Positions 41,176 through 49,979 of a stretch of DNA of 59,675 bases are shown here, piece after piece. Position 1 is the stretch's first letter, and each line of letters starts with the position of its first letter. The translations under genes were made by a program, and so were the position numbers. The notes below the pieces were generated by a model. That model was not told the origin of the DNA, searched no databases, and saw only the letters and a program-made list of their open reading frames with translations. This DNA comes from Bacteroides sp. GTDB taxonomy: Bacteria; Bacteroidota; Bacteroidia; Bacteroidales; Muribaculaceae. Location of the stretch: the NCBI GenBank assembly GCA_014802435.1, contig JAAVCG010000007.1, positions 1 through 59,675 of the forward strand, given 5' to 3'.

Positions 41176-42858
41176 TTAGAAATTGTAGTTATATGAGAGC
41201 TGGAAGCCGCGGGTTGCGGGGACGTAGCGGCAGACACCGCCGGAGCAGTTATATCCGGCGCGGGTGCGTCCATAGCCGAGCATCAGGCGGTTGTTGCGGT
41301 AATTGCCCGTGACGTTAAACATATAGTAATGTTCGCGTTGGCCCTTGACGTTGCCGCAGTTCCATTGGTCAGAGGCGCCCACCATCAGGTAGGGGAGAAT
41401 CGACACTTCCACCAGTCCGTAGGCCCAGTCGCCCTTGTCTTGCTTCGTTGCCAGATATTGGAGCTCGGTTCGGAGGGTGACCTTGTCGGAGCAGCGGAAT
41501 TTACCTTCGGCAACGGCGATGTTGGCGTTAATCATGCCGCCTTCGCCTTCAATGACCGTCTTGTTGTAGCGCTGATACATGTACATTGCATTGAGCGAGA
41601 AGACGCGTGAAAATTTCTTTTCAAACTGCAGGTTGAGGTCCGTATAATATAGCGGCCCCCAGCCGAAGAAGCGGGTTTTCTGTCCGTCAGTGCCATAGAG
41701 GGCGGTATTGCCGGTTTTCCATTCGCCTTCGCGGTCAATTCCGCGGATGTAGCTGACGTTGAGTCGCAGTTTGGTGCCATACTTGCCTCCGAGGGCGGTG
41801 CGCCGCTTGAAGGTGTAGGCAAAGTTGCCTTGGAGGGCCCATTCGCCCGGGGCGGCCTGAGTGGCGTAAGGATACATTGCCGCCAGCGAATAAGTATGCT
41901 GATAGGCAAACGCCGGCATATTATTAATGAAGGCGGAGATGCCCTCCTGGGAGCGACGCGAGCGGAACGACATGTCTTCCGAGCGCTTGGCCTGGACCTG
42001 AGCGCTCCAGCCGCTCTGAGAGTAAGAGGCGGAGAGCATCACGGCCGAACCGTTGCGGAACGTATAGTTATTGTCAAACGACGGGTCATTGCCCTTCAGG
42101 GCCACTTCGGCCAACACGTTCAGGCCTCCCTTATAGAATTGAGTGCGGAAGTCAAAGGCTGAAACAGTCTTGGGCAGCCTCAGATAGGCAAAGTCGTCGC
42201 CCTGAATCGTATAGATTCGGTCGCTCTCCTTATATGCCTGATGTTTGGCCACCCAGGATACGCCCCATGTCCATGAAATGTCATGTTCGCGCAGGCGGCG
42301 GATATGTTGCTGCATATCCCATTCGACGTCAGCGCCATAGAGGCGGGAATTGATCGTCCAGTCCCAATAGCGGCGTTGCAGACCGCCCAACACCGTGAAT
42401 CGGAATCCGGGCAGGGCGTCCACTTTCAGTCGGCCTCCGCGAATGGAGTTGTCGATTCCCAGGGCGCGCTCCTCATAGGTGCGCAGGATGAATCCGGAGC
42501 CGAACTGCTCATAAAAGTCGCCCGCAGTGAGTTGGAAACCTTTATATTTACCGGTGGCATAAAAATTAGGGATGCCCCAGCCCTTGAAGTCGCGCTCAAA
42601 GCCCGGCAGCGGATGCTGGAGATACTCCACACGCAGGCCGGCGTCGACATACTTGCTGAAAAGCCCGGCATTGGCATAGACGTTGCCAAGGAATTTTTCC
42701 TTGTATTTCTCTGTGCCGATGGCGGCGTCCTCTTCCGGGAAGAGGGCGTCAACCTGCACTGAGCCGTGGACCGTCACTTTACGGTCCGAGTCTGAATCCT
42801 GAGCGCTGCCGGCCAGAGGGGCGACTATCAGCAGGGCTAATGGGAGCAGTCGCTTCAT
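41176..42858 (-). CDS. Outer-membrane beta-barrel protein, DUF6029 type
   Basis: A 560-residue exported protein with signal peptide (LLPLALLIVAPLAGSAQ). Long alternating beta strands throughout, with aromatic girdles and a C-terminal FQLSYNYNF, indicate a large outer-membrane barrel. Opening motifs: VTVHGSVQVDALFPEEDAAI near residue 28 and GDFYEQFGSGFILRTYEERA near 114, the best-conserved part of the family. Its stop-start overlap with TlpA (ATGA at 42855-42858) shows translational coupling. Function unknown; the neighbours suggest a link with redox or envelope proteins. Confidence 0.8.
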   Translation of the reverse strand: MKRLLPLALLIVAPLAGSAQDSDSDRKVTVHGSVQVDALFPEEDAAIGTEKYKEKFLGNVYANAGLFSKYVDAGLRVEYLQHPLPGFERDFKGWGIPNFYATGKYKGFQLTAGDFYEQFGSGFILRTYEERALGIDNSIRGGRLKVDALPGFRFTVLGGLQRRYWDWTINSRLYGADVEWDMQQHIRRLREHDISWTWGVSWVAKHQAYKESDRIYTIQGDDFAYLRLPKTVSAFDFRTQFYKGGLNVLAEVALKGNDPSFDNNYTFRNGSAVMLSASYSQSGWSAQVQAKRSEDMSFRSRRSQEGISAFINNMPAFAYQHTYSLAAMYPYATQAAPGEWALQGNFAYTFKRRTALGGKYGTKLRLNVSYIRGIDREGEWKTGNTALYGTDGQKTRFFGWGPLYYTDLNLQFEKKFSRVFSLNAMYMYQRYNKTVIEGEGGMINANIAVAEGKFRCSDKVTLRTELQYLATKQDKGDWAYGLVEVSILPYLMVGASDQWNCGNVKGQREHYYMFNVTGNYRNNRLMLGYGRTRAGYNCSGGVCRYVPATRGFQLSYNYNF

Positions 42859-43397
42859 TTTTTCTTAGCGGGAACTTTTTTCTTGGCGGGAGCCTTTGAG
42901 GCGTTGCCCTTAGAGATTTCGCGGAGCTTCTTGATGATGTGGCCTTCAGAGCCATCGGTATATCCGGAGCGGGACTCAACGATTTTGCCCGTGCCGTCAA
43001 TAATCAGCAGATGAGGGATTTGCTGAATGCCCATGGCGCGCATGAAGTCGCTGTTGGGGTCCAGGAGAATTTCATATTCCCAGCCCTCGGAATCAACGTA
43101 ACTCTTCACCTTGGCGGCATCCTGAGCCTTGTCACAGCTGATAGCCACGAGCTTCACACCCGTTTCGTCAACCCAGTCAGGATAGAGCTCGCTGATGGCG
43201 TTCAGCTCGCGCTTACAGGGCTTGCACCATGAAGCAAAGAAGCTGATAATCATCGGCTTGCCGCCGTTGTCTAACTGAGCCATATCAACGGTTTTACCCT
43301 TGAGATCCTTCAGCTTAACCGAAGGAAGAGCTGCCTGAGCCGAGGAGGCACACAAAACTACGGCCAATGCCGCAAAAATTACTTTCAAAAATTTCAT
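42855..43397 (-). CDS. TlpA-like thiol-disulfide reductase
   Basis: A 180-residue periplasmic thioredoxin-fold protein: signal peptide (VIFAALAVVLCASSAQA), active site SWCKPC (Cys58, Cys61) after MIISFFA, the cis-Pro loop QIPHLLIID near 121, and a Lys/Pro/Ala-rich tail (SKAPAKKKVPAKKK). Members reduce or shuffle disulfides in exported proteins. The ATG at 43397 is preferred over the upstream ATG at 43430 because the latter lies inside the promoter -7 box. First gene of the TlpA - DUF6029 - Omp28 operon. Confidence 0.9.
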   Translation of the reverse strand: MKFLKVIFAALAVVLCASSAQAALPSVKLKDLKGKTVDMAQLDNGGKPMIISFFASWCKPCKRELNAISELYPDWVDETGVKLVAISCDKAQDAAKVKSYVDSEGWEYEILLDPNSDFMRAMGIQQIPHLLIIDGTGKIVESRSGYTDGSEGHIIKKLREISKGNASKAPAKKKVPAKKK

Positions 43398-43427
43398 AAT
43401 AACGATTCGTTTATGATATAGAATATG

Positions 43428-43459
43428 CAAATTTACAAAAAAAATCCCAAACCCCCAAA
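43428..43459 (-). promoter_or_regulatory. Promoter of the TlpA operon
   Basis: Minus-strand -7 box TAAATTTG (43435-43428) with TTTG (43459-43456) about 20 bp upstream. The start codon lies 30 bp downstream. Confidence 0.75.
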
Positions 43460-43520
43460 TTTTCCCCTCATCCCCGCATCTTTTTTGCCATTTCCGCCAC
43501 CCATAACCGCCCCGATTTTC

Positions 43521-43605
43521 TACATTTGCTACAACTTTTTATCTACATTTGCTACAAAAAATCCTCTACATTTGCTACAATTCTTTCTCTACATTTGCGA
43601 CAATC
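43521..43605. repeat. Four 23-bp-spaced repeats carrying TACATTTGC
   Basis: TACATTTGCTACAA or its variant TACATTTGCGACAA starts at 43521, 43544, 43567 and 43590, exactly 23 bp apart, the spacers being AT-rich and different. Each copy contains a perfect TAnnTTTG promoter -7 box. The fourth copy's TTTG (43594-43597) is at -33 spacing from the TATCTTTG at 43620 that precedes the ATPase gene. Confidence 0.9.
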
Positions 43606-43627
43606 CAATAATTTTTTCTTATCTTTG
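43594..43627 (+). promoter_or_regulatory. Promoter of the AAA ATPase gene
   Basis: -7 box TATCTTTG (43620-43627), -33 TTTG (43594-43597) within the last 23-bp repeat, and a leader of about 25 nt before the ATG at 43654. Confidence 0.75.
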
Positions 43628-43653
43628 CACCATTATAAATAACGAAGTAACAG

Positions 43654-44940
43654 ATGAAAAGATTGAATTATAAGCCGAGAATTGCCGATATGATTCTCAC
43701 TCGGAAGCTGTCCATGATTGGAGCCGTTCTTATTGAAGGCCCGAAATGGTGTGGCAAGACAACTACCGGAGAGCAACACTCTGAAAGTGTTATCTATATG
43801 GATGACCCCAGGATGAGAAATGCCAATATTACGGCGGCGGAGATTGACCCGTCGTTGATTCTTGACGGTGCAACTCCCCGACTGATTGACGAATGGCGGA
43901 TTGCTCCAAGAATATGGGATGCGGTTCGCTTTGAAGTAGATCATCGTGATCAAGACGGGCAGTTTATATTAACAGGCTCTGCGGTTCCTTTATTGTTAGA
44001 TGAAGAATTGCTCAATACGCATACGGGAACCGGGCGCATTGCCCGTCTGCGGATGCGGACGATGAGCCTTTGGGAATCAGGCGATAGCTCAGGTAAGATT
44101 TCGCTCAAAAGTATATTCAGCGGTGAATCTCCGTCGGCTACTTGTCAGTCGTCCATTGAAGATATTGCTTATTTTTGCTGCCGGGGAGGCTGGCCTCGGG
44201 CCGTCTCCAAGGGGGGAGATATTGCTCTTGATATGGCCTATGATTATTTAAAAGCTGTGGTCCATTCTGATATCTCTCGTGTTGACAGCTCAATTAAAAA
44301 TACGGAGCGGGTTGAAAGATTCTTGCGTTCCTATGCAAGACACATAGGCTCGCCGGCTCCGTTGAAGGCTATTTGCGCTGATATGTTGCCTAACGAACAA
44401 AACAGCTTGGATATTCGCCGGATTCAACCATATGAAAGTGCGCTTAAGCAGATTTTCGTGATTGAAAATATGCCCGCATGGAATCCGAATCTCAGAAGCA
44501 AGGCAGCTATCCGTAGCGCCGACACCCGTTACTTCGTTGACCCATCGATAGCAGCGGCGGCCTTAGGAGTCGGTCCGAAAGATTTGATGTCGGATTTGAA
44601 TACTTTTGGTCTGATTTTTGAGAATCTGTGTATCAGGGATTTAAGGGTTTATGCTGAAGTCTTGAATGGCACGGTATATCATTATCGTGACAGTCTCGGA
44701 CTGGAATGTGATGCCGTTATGCACCTTCGTGATGGCAGATACGGGCTGATTGAAATAAAACTGGGCGGCGATAAGTTGATTGAGGAGGGAGCAACGAACC
44801 TTAAAAAATTACGAGACAAGATTGACACTGACAAGATGCATAACCCATCCTTCATGATGATTCTTACAGCCGTCGGTCAATTTGCGTTCAAGCGCCCCGA
44901 TGATGTTTGGGTAGTCCCCGTCACCTGCCTGAAAGACTAA
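43654..44940 (+). CDS. AAA-family ATP-binding protein with DUF4143
   Basis: A 428-residue protein: AAA_14 domain with Walker A GPKWCGKTT (residues 29-37), LILDGATPRLIDEWRIAP (Walker B region, near 70-87) and FILTGSAVP (sensor, near 107), then a winged helix region and a DUF4143 nuclease-like domain near 215-385 (ECDAVMHLRDGRYGLIEIKL carries a PD-(D/E)xK-like core). This family is abundant and variable in Bacteroidota and its role is not settled. The gene is AT-richer than its neighbours and stands alone behind an unusual repeat promoter. Confidence 0.88.
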   Translation: MKRLNYKPRIADMILTRKLSMIGAVLIEGPKWCGKTTTGEQHSESVIYMDDPRMRNANITAAEIDPSLILDGATPRLIDEWRIAPRIWDAVRFEVDHRDQDGQFILTGSAVPLLLDEELLNTHTGTGRIARLRMRTMSLWESGDSSGKISLKSIFSGESPSATCQSSIEDIAYFCCRGGWPRAVSKGGDIALDMAYDYLKAVVHSDISRVDSSIKNTERVERFLRSYARHIGSPAPLKAICADMLPNEQNSLDIRRIQPYESALKQIFVIENMPAWNPNLRSKAAIRSADTRYFVDPSIAAAALGVGPKDLMSDLNTFGLIFENLCIRDLRVYAEVLNGTVYHYRDSLGLECDAVMHLRDGRYGLIEIKLGGDKLIEEGATNLKKLRDKIDTDKMHNPSFMMILTAVGQFAFKRPDDVWVVPVTCLKD

Positions 44941-45090
44941 CCGGATTCATTCACCAATTACTTGGTTGAATTAATGATTATGCGGAAAATCATAGTATAA
45001 CCAGCTGATTACAAATAAAGTGGCTATTGATTTAGTAGATAGCCCGGAGGGCTTATAACTTTGGTTTAGAGGCTGTTGCAAAACATAGGG

Positions 45091-45237
45091 AGAGTACATG
45101 ACTGGGCTTCGTGGCGCCCTCGCCACGATGGAGCGCAAGCTCCACAATTTACGCCTCAATTAATTGGTCCTCAATCTTAATGTGGAAATTATGGCGCTGA
45201 CGCGCCACCGTGGCGAGGGCTCCACGAAGCCCGGTGG
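45091..45237. repeat. Dispersed nested palindrome, copy 2
   Basis: Complete copy: outer arms GGGCTTCGTGGCGCCCTCGCC and the complementary GGCGAGGGCTCCACGAAGCCC enclose TGGAGCGCAAGCTCCA and TGGCGCTGACGCGCCA, with an AT-rich centre of about 40 bp. Copies 1 and 3 are at 1-125 and 51761-51896. Confidence 0.85.
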
Positions 45238-45249
45238 ATTTCATCGGAC

Positions 45250-45400
45250 TAAAACTTGCCGGTATCGGCAAGTTTTGCTATATTTGCAGGGTAATTCTTA
45301 AATAAAACTTGCCGATAGATGGATTTTTGCCGGATGAAATGTACCACCCGGAGGCAATTGTACCACCTGAAAAGTGGTACATTCGGAAATTCACCGGGAT
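45250..45400. other. Hairpins, promoter-like box and possible gene remnant before ileS
   Basis: AAAACTTGCC (45251-45260) pairs with GGCAAGTTTT (45267-45276) and reappears as AAAACTTGCC at about 45304. A -7-like TATATTTG box lies at 45279-45286. Farther on GTACCAC occurs twice and GTGGTAC once, giving a second hairpin (about 45341-45385). An ATG at 45319 opens a 33-codon frame that I do not trust as a gene. The layout looks like the promoter and first codons of a lost gene, but this is inference. Confidence 0.4.
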
Positions 45401-45440
45401 GGGTAATGTTGAGGGGTTGAGAGGGAGGATTGGGGGGATG

Positions 45441-45472
45441 TTTTCGTTTTTTCAAAATTTTTCGTAACTTTG
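45441..45472 (+). promoter_or_regulatory. Promoter of ileS
   Basis: -7 box TAACTTTG (45465-45472) followed by CAG; T-rich -33 region at 45441-45452. The start codon at 45490 is 17 bp downstream, which rules out the longer frame opening at 45430. Confidence 0.7.
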
Positions 45473-45489
45473 CAGAAAATTTTTTTGCT

Positions 45490-48400
45490 ATGAAATTTAA
45501 TGAATATAAGGTGAATGACCCCGTCGGGGTTAATAAGTCTATACTTGAGCGCTGGAAGGAGCAACGTCTCTTTGAGCGTTCAATCTCAGAGCGCGCGGGT
45601 GCGCCTAACTTCGTTTTCTTTGAGGGACCTCCTTCGGCTAATGGTCATCCGGGCATTCATCATGTCCTTGCCCGTACAATCAAGGATATCATTTGCCGCT
45701 ATAAGACTATGCGCGGTTTTCAGGTCAAGCGTAAGGCCGGATGGGATACTCACGGTCTGCCCGTAGAGCTCGGGGTTGAGAAGACTTTGGGAATCACCAA
45801 GGAAGACATCGGCAAGAAAATCTCCGTTGATGAGTATAACGCCGCCTGCCGCAGCGAGGTGATGAAGTTTACCGACGAATGGGAACAGCTCACCTCCCTG
45901 ATGGGCTATTGGGTTGACATGACTGACCCTTATATCACTTATGATAACCGATATATAGAATCCGTATGGTGGCTCCTGAGCCAGGTCTATGCAAAGGGCC
46001 TGCTCTATAAGGGCTACACGATTCAGCCTTACAGCCCGGCTGCGGGCACCGGACTTTCAACTCATGAGTTGAATCAGCCGGGATGTTACCGCGACGTCAA
46101 GGACATCACTTGCATTGCCCAGTTTGAGGTCACTGACCCCATTGAGCCGATGAAGGGGTGGGGCACTCCCTGCCTGCTGGCGTGGACCACTACTCCCTGG
46201 ACCCTCCCCAGCAATACGGCCCTCTGCGTTGGCCCCTCGATTGATTATTGCGTAGTCAAGACCTTTAACCCTTATAGCGGCGAGAAGATTACCTGCGTAG
46301 TGGCCGAAGCGCTGCTTGGCTCCGTGCTCAATCCCAAGGGTGAAAACGGCGACTTCGAGACCTATCAGAAGGGCGACAAGGTTGTGCCCTGGCAGGTTGT
46401 GGCCCGTCTGAAGGGTGAGGAGCTCGTCGGCATGCATTATAAGCAGCTGTTCCCGTGGGTTAACCCCGGGGAGGGCGCGTTCCGCGTAATTCCCGGCGAT
46501 TATGTGACCACGGCCGACGGTACGGGTATCGTCCATATTGCCGGCACATTCGGTGCGGATGACTTGCGGGTTAGCCGCGCTGCCGGAGTGCCCCCGCTCC
46601 ATCTGATTGACCGTGACGGCAACATCCGCCCGATGGTTGACCTCAAGGGCCGCTTCTATCGCCTGGAAGAGCTTGACCCCGAGTTCGTTGAAAAGATGGT
46701 CAATGTTGAGGCCTACAAGGAATTTGAGGGCCGATTCGTCAAGAATGCCTATGACCCCGCCGCCACTGAGGAGACGGAGACTCTTGACGTGAGCCTCTGC
46801 CTCTGGCTCAAACAGCAGGGTAAGGTCTTCAAGATTGAGAAGCATACGCATAATTACCCCCACTGCTGGCGCACTGACAAGCCGGTGCTTTATTATCCGC
46901 TGGATTCATGGTTTATCCGCTCAACGGCGGTGCGCGAACAGCTGATGAAGTCCAATGAGGAAATCCTCTGGAAGCCGGCGTCAACCGGCTCAGGCCGCTT
47001 CGGCAAATGGCTTGAAAACCTTCAGGACTGGAATCTCAGCCGCTCCCGTTATTGGGGCACTCCGCTCCCCATCTGGCGCACTGAGGATGCCCGCGAGGAA
47101 ATCTGCATAGGCTCCGTCGAGCAGCTCTCGGCCGAGATTGACAAGGCCGTGGCCGCCGGTCTGATGGCCTCAAACCCGCTGACCGATAAGGGCTTCATCC
47201 CCGGCGACTACTCTAAGGAAAACTATGAGAAGATTGACCTCCATCGCCCTTACGTCGACGATATTATCCTCGTTTCCCTCTCCGGCAAGCCGATGAAGCG
47301 CGAACTGGACCTCATCGACGTCTGGTTTGACTCCGGCGCCATGCCCTTTGCCCAGCAGCATTATCCCTTTGAAAACAAGGAGCGTCTGGACTCCGGCGAG
47401 TGCTTCCCCGCTGATTTCATTGCCGAGGGCGTTGACCAGACTCGCGGATGGTTCTTCACTCTCCATGCCATTGCCGGCATGGTCAAGAACTCTCCTGCCT
47501 ATAAGGCCGTGATTTCTAACGGTTTGGTACTTGATAAGTATGGCAACAAGATGTCGAAGCGCCTGGGCAATGCCGTTGATCCCTTCGTCACCATTGAGAA
47601 ATATGGCTCAGACCCCCTGCGCTGGTACATGATCAGCAATTCCGCCCCCTGGGATAACCTGAAGTTTGACGAGGAAGGCGTCATTGAAACCTCGCGCAAG
47701 TTCTTCGCCACACTCTTTAACACATATAACTTCCTGGCCCGATATGCCAATACCGACGGCTTTGACCCGAAGACCTCAGAGAAGGTTCCCGTCAGCGAGC
47801 GTCCGGAAATTGACCGCTGGGTGATTTCAGTGCTCAACTCGCTGATTGACACCGTTCAAACCGCGCTTGATGACTATGAACCCACTGTAGCCGCCCGCGC
47901 TATCAGTGAGTTTGTTCAGGATAACCTCTCTAACTGGTATGTGCGCCTGAATCGTTCGCGCTTCTGGAGCAGCGATAACGCCAAGGATAAGGCGGCTGCC
48001 TATCAGACTCTCTATGAATGTCTTGACACCGTGGCCCTGCTGATGGCCCCCATCGCGCCTTTCTATGCCGAGCGCCTCTATCTTGACCTCCATCCGGAGG
48101 CCGAGTCAGTCCATCTGCAATTCCAGCCGGTGGCTGACAAGGCGCTGATTGATAAGCAACTTGAAGAGCGCATGACCCTGGCTCAGAAGCTCTGCTCCAT
48201 GGTGCTGGCCCTGCGCCGCAAGGCTAACCTCAAGGTCCGTCAGCCCCTGAGCAAAATCATGGTGCCCCTGACAGATGAGGCTCAGCGCGCGGTCATCGAG
48301 CCGATTATTCCGCTGGTGCTCAGTGAAATCAACGTTAAGGAAATGGAACTCCTCGACCCCAGCAACACTGTTCTGGTCAAGCGCGTGAAGCCCGACTTCA

Positions 48401-48903
48401 AGAAGCTCGGACCCGTGTTTGGCAAGCAGATGAAGCAGGTGGCCGCCGCAGTTCAGTCAATGGAGCAGGCTCAAATCATTGAGCTTGAGCGCAATGGCGC
48501 CATTGACCTCACCCTGGCCGACGGAACCTCGGCCCATGTGACGGCCGATACCGTCGATATCTTCTCTGAGGATATCCCCGGCTGGCTCGTGGCTAATGAA
48601 GGCACCCTGACCGTGGCGCTGGACATCACCGTGACCCCCGAGCTTCGCCGCGAGGGCATGGCCCGTGACCTGGTCAACCGCATCCAAAACATCCGCAAGG
48701 GCCGCGACTATAACATCACTGACCGCATCACGGTCTGCCTCGAGCCCGTGGCGGAAGTCGTTGACTGCCTGAGCGTTTACTCTGACTATATTGCCTCACA
48801 GGTGCTCGCTACGGCTATCACCACCTCCGCCTCCCTCCCCGCTAATGATGACACTCTCGATATTGACGGCCTCCGGGTCAACATCAGCATTGAGAGAGTC
48901 TAA
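45490..48903 (+). CDS. ileS: Isoleucine-tRNA ligase
   Basis: A 1137-residue class I aminoacyl-tRNA synthetase of the long type. Seen: the HIGH-equivalent GHPGIHHVLAR near residue 52, GWDTHGLPVELGVEK near 80, the editing domain with TTPWTLPSNTALCV near 235 and ADGTGIVHIAGTFGADD near 340, DVWFDSGAMPFAQQ near 605, the KMSKR loop NKMSKRLGNAVDP near 687, and an anticodon-binding C-terminus (DRWVISVLNSLIDT; NIRKGRDYNITDRI near 1075). Probably cotranscribed with the DksA-like, lspA and lipoprotein genes after a 69-bp repeat-filled gap. Confidence 0.98.
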   Translation: MKFNEYKVNDPVGVNKSILERWKEQRLFERSISERAGAPNFVFFEGPPSANGHPGIHHVLARTIKDIICRYKTMRGFQVKRKAGWDTHGLPVELGVEKTLGITKEDIGKKISVDEYNAACRSEVMKFTDEWEQLTSLMGYWVDMTDPYITYDNRYIESVWWLLSQVYAKGLLYKGYTIQPYSPAAGTGLSTHELNQPGCYRDVKDITCIAQFEVTDPIEPMKGWGTPCLLAWTTTPWTLPSNTALCVGPSIDYCVVKTFNPYSGEKITCVVAEALLGSVLNPKGENGDFETYQKGDKVVPWQVVARLKGEELVGMHYKQLFPWVNPGEGAFRVIPGDYVTTADGTGIVHIAGTFGADDLRVSRAAGVPPLHLIDRDGNIRPMVDLKGRFYRLEELDPEFVEKMVNVEAYKEFEGRFVKNAYDPAATEETETLDVSLCLWLKQQGKVFKIEKHTHNYPHCWRTDKPVLYYPLDSWFIRSTAVREQLMKSNEEILWKPASTGSGRFGKWLENLQDWNLSRSRYWGTPLPIWRTEDAREEICIGSVEQLSAEIDKAVAAGLMASNPLTDKGFIPGDYSKENYEKIDLHRPYVDDIILVSLSGKPMKRELDLIDVWFDSGAMPFAQQHYPFENKERLDSGECFPADFIAEGVDQTRGWFFTLHAIAGMVKNSPAYKAVISNGLVLDKYGNKMSKRLGNAVDPFVTIEKYGSDPLRWYMISNSAPWDNLKFDEEGVIETSRKFFATLFNTYNFLARYANTDGFDPKTSEKVPVSERPEIDRWVISVLNSLIDTVQTALDDYEPTVAARAISEFVQDNLSNWYVRLNRSRFWSSDNAKDKAAAYQTLYECLDTVALLMAPIAPFYAERLYLDLHPEAESVHLQFQPVADKALIDKQLEERMTLAQKLCSMVLALRRKANLKVRQPLSKIMVPLTDEAQRAVIEPIIPLVLSEINVKEMELLDPSNTVLVKRVKPDFKKLGPVFGKQMKQVAAAVQSMEQAQIIELERNGAIDLTLADGTSAHVTADTVDIFSEDIPGWLVANEGTLTVALDITVTPELRREGMARDLVNRIQNIRKGRDYNITDRITVCLEPVAEVVDCLSVYSDYIASQVLATAITTSASLPANDDTLDIDGLRVNISIERV

Positions 48904-48972
48904 ACCCCAAACTCTAAACACTAAACTATAAACTCTAAACTATAAACCCTAAACCGTAAACTCTCCCCCTCT
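48904..48972. repeat. Short AT-rich tandem repeat (CTAAACTATAAA type)
   Basis: About seven degenerate 7-9 bp units of AACTCTAAAC / TATAAACTCTAAAC fill the gap between ileS and the DksA-like gene. Confidence 0.75.
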
Positions 48973-49335
48973 ATGGAAAAAGTTCGTTATTCTGAAGAAG
49001 AGCTTCAGGAATTTAAGGAGCTGATTCTTGAGAAACTCGCCAAGGCGCAAAGGGAGTATGACTCCCTGCGCGCCTCCATTGCCGGCGATGGAAATGACAC
49101 TACCGATACCTCGCGGACCTTCAATGCCCTCGAGGAAGCCGCCGGAGTGCTCAATCGGGAGGAGACGGCTCAACTTTGTGAGCGTCAGCTCAAGTTTATA
49201 ACTAACCTGCGCAACGCCCTCCTCAGAATTGAAAACGGAACTTACGGCATCTGCCGCAAAACCGGTAAACTGATTCCCAAGGAAAGGCTCCGCGCAGTTC
49301 CTCATGCAACCCTCTGCATTGAAGCTAAACAATGA
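48973..49335 (+). CDS. DksA/TraR-type RNA polymerase-binding protein
   Basis: A 120-residue cytoplasmic protein with a long helical hairpin (EEELQEFKELILEKLAKAQR, residues about 8-80) and the C-terminal signature NGTYGICRKTGKLIPKERL. DksA relatives enter the RNA polymerase secondary channel and modulate stringent-response promoters. Only C94 and C115 remain of the usual four zinc-finger cysteines, so zinc binding is doubtful; such variants are common in Bacteroidota. Its stop overlaps the lspA start in ATGA. Confidence 0.9.
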   Translation: MEKVRYSEEELQEFKELILEKLAKAQREYDSLRASIAGDGNDTTDTSRTFNALEEAAGVLNREETAQLCERQLKFITNLRNALLRIENGTYGICRKTGKLIPKERLRAVPHATLCIEAKQ

Positions 49336-49979
49336 AGAATAAAACATCCGTCAAATGGCTGGCCGCCATCATCATAGCCCTGGTGATTATCCTTGACCAG
49401 GCTCTTAAGATTTGGGTCAAAACCTCCTTCTATCTCGGCGAGGAACTGGAGATTTTCTCCTGGTTTAAGCTGCTGTTTGTCCAGAATCCGGGCATGGCCT
49501 TCGGCTGGAGCCTCGGAAGCAAACTTGCGCTGACTCTTTTCCGCTATGCGGCCACTATTTTCGGGTTCTGGTATCTCAGCCGCCTCTTTCGCCGCAAAAA
49601 CCTGCCCGTGGGGCTGATTGTCTGCGTTTCTCTGATTCTTGCCGGTGCCATCGGCAATTTGATTGACTGCACCTTCTATGGCCTGATTTTCAATAATCCG
49701 GCCCCTCCGGAAGTGGCCACTCTCTTTCCCTCCCTGGGCGGCTATGCCTCGGTGCTCCATGGTCAGGTGGTCGATATGCTTTATTTTCCGCTCTTCTCCT
49801 TTGTCTGGCCCGACTGGATGCCCTGGGTTGGAGGCACGGAATTTGAATTCTTCCGCCCGATTTTCAACCTGGCCGATACCGCCGTCTCCGTCGGCGTCAT
49901 TGTCCTGATTCTGTTCTATTCTTCGCGGTTGAATCCCGAACCCGAACCCGCCCCGGAAGAGCGGGACCCCAAGGAATGA
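49332..49979 (+). CDS. lspA: Lipoprotein signal peptidase (signal peptidase II)
   Basis: A 215-residue inner-membrane aspartyl protease that cleaves prolipoprotein signal peptides after lipidation. Four hydrophobic helices, with IIIALVIILDQALKIWVKT near residue 10, FVQNPGMAFGW near 47, and the catalytic aspartates in GAIGNLIDC near 96 and FNLADTAVSVG near 177. A loop of about 40 residues before the last helix is longer than in Escherichia coli, as in other Bacteroidota. The products of at least four lipoprotein genes in this window depend on it. ATGA overlaps link it to the genes on both sides. Confidence 0.96.
   Translation: MKNKTSVKWLAAIIIALVIILDQALKIWVKTSFYLGEELEIFSWFKLLFVQNPGMAFGWSLGSKLALTLFRYAATIFGFWYLSRLFRRKNLPVGLIVCVSLILAGAIGNLIDCTFYGLIFNNPAPPEVATLFPSLGGYASVLHGQVVDMLYFPLFSFVWPDWMPWVGGTEFEFFRPIFNLADTAVSVGVIVLILFYSSRLNPEPEPAPEERDPKE

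Noticed and set aside
43521-43605. 23-bp-period repeats as a CRISPR array
   Set aside because: The conserved core is only 14 bp and the variable part 9 bp, too short for spacers; the cores match promoter boxes.
46057-46863. 268-codon open frame on the minus strand
   Set aside because: Antisense mirror of the ileS editing domain.
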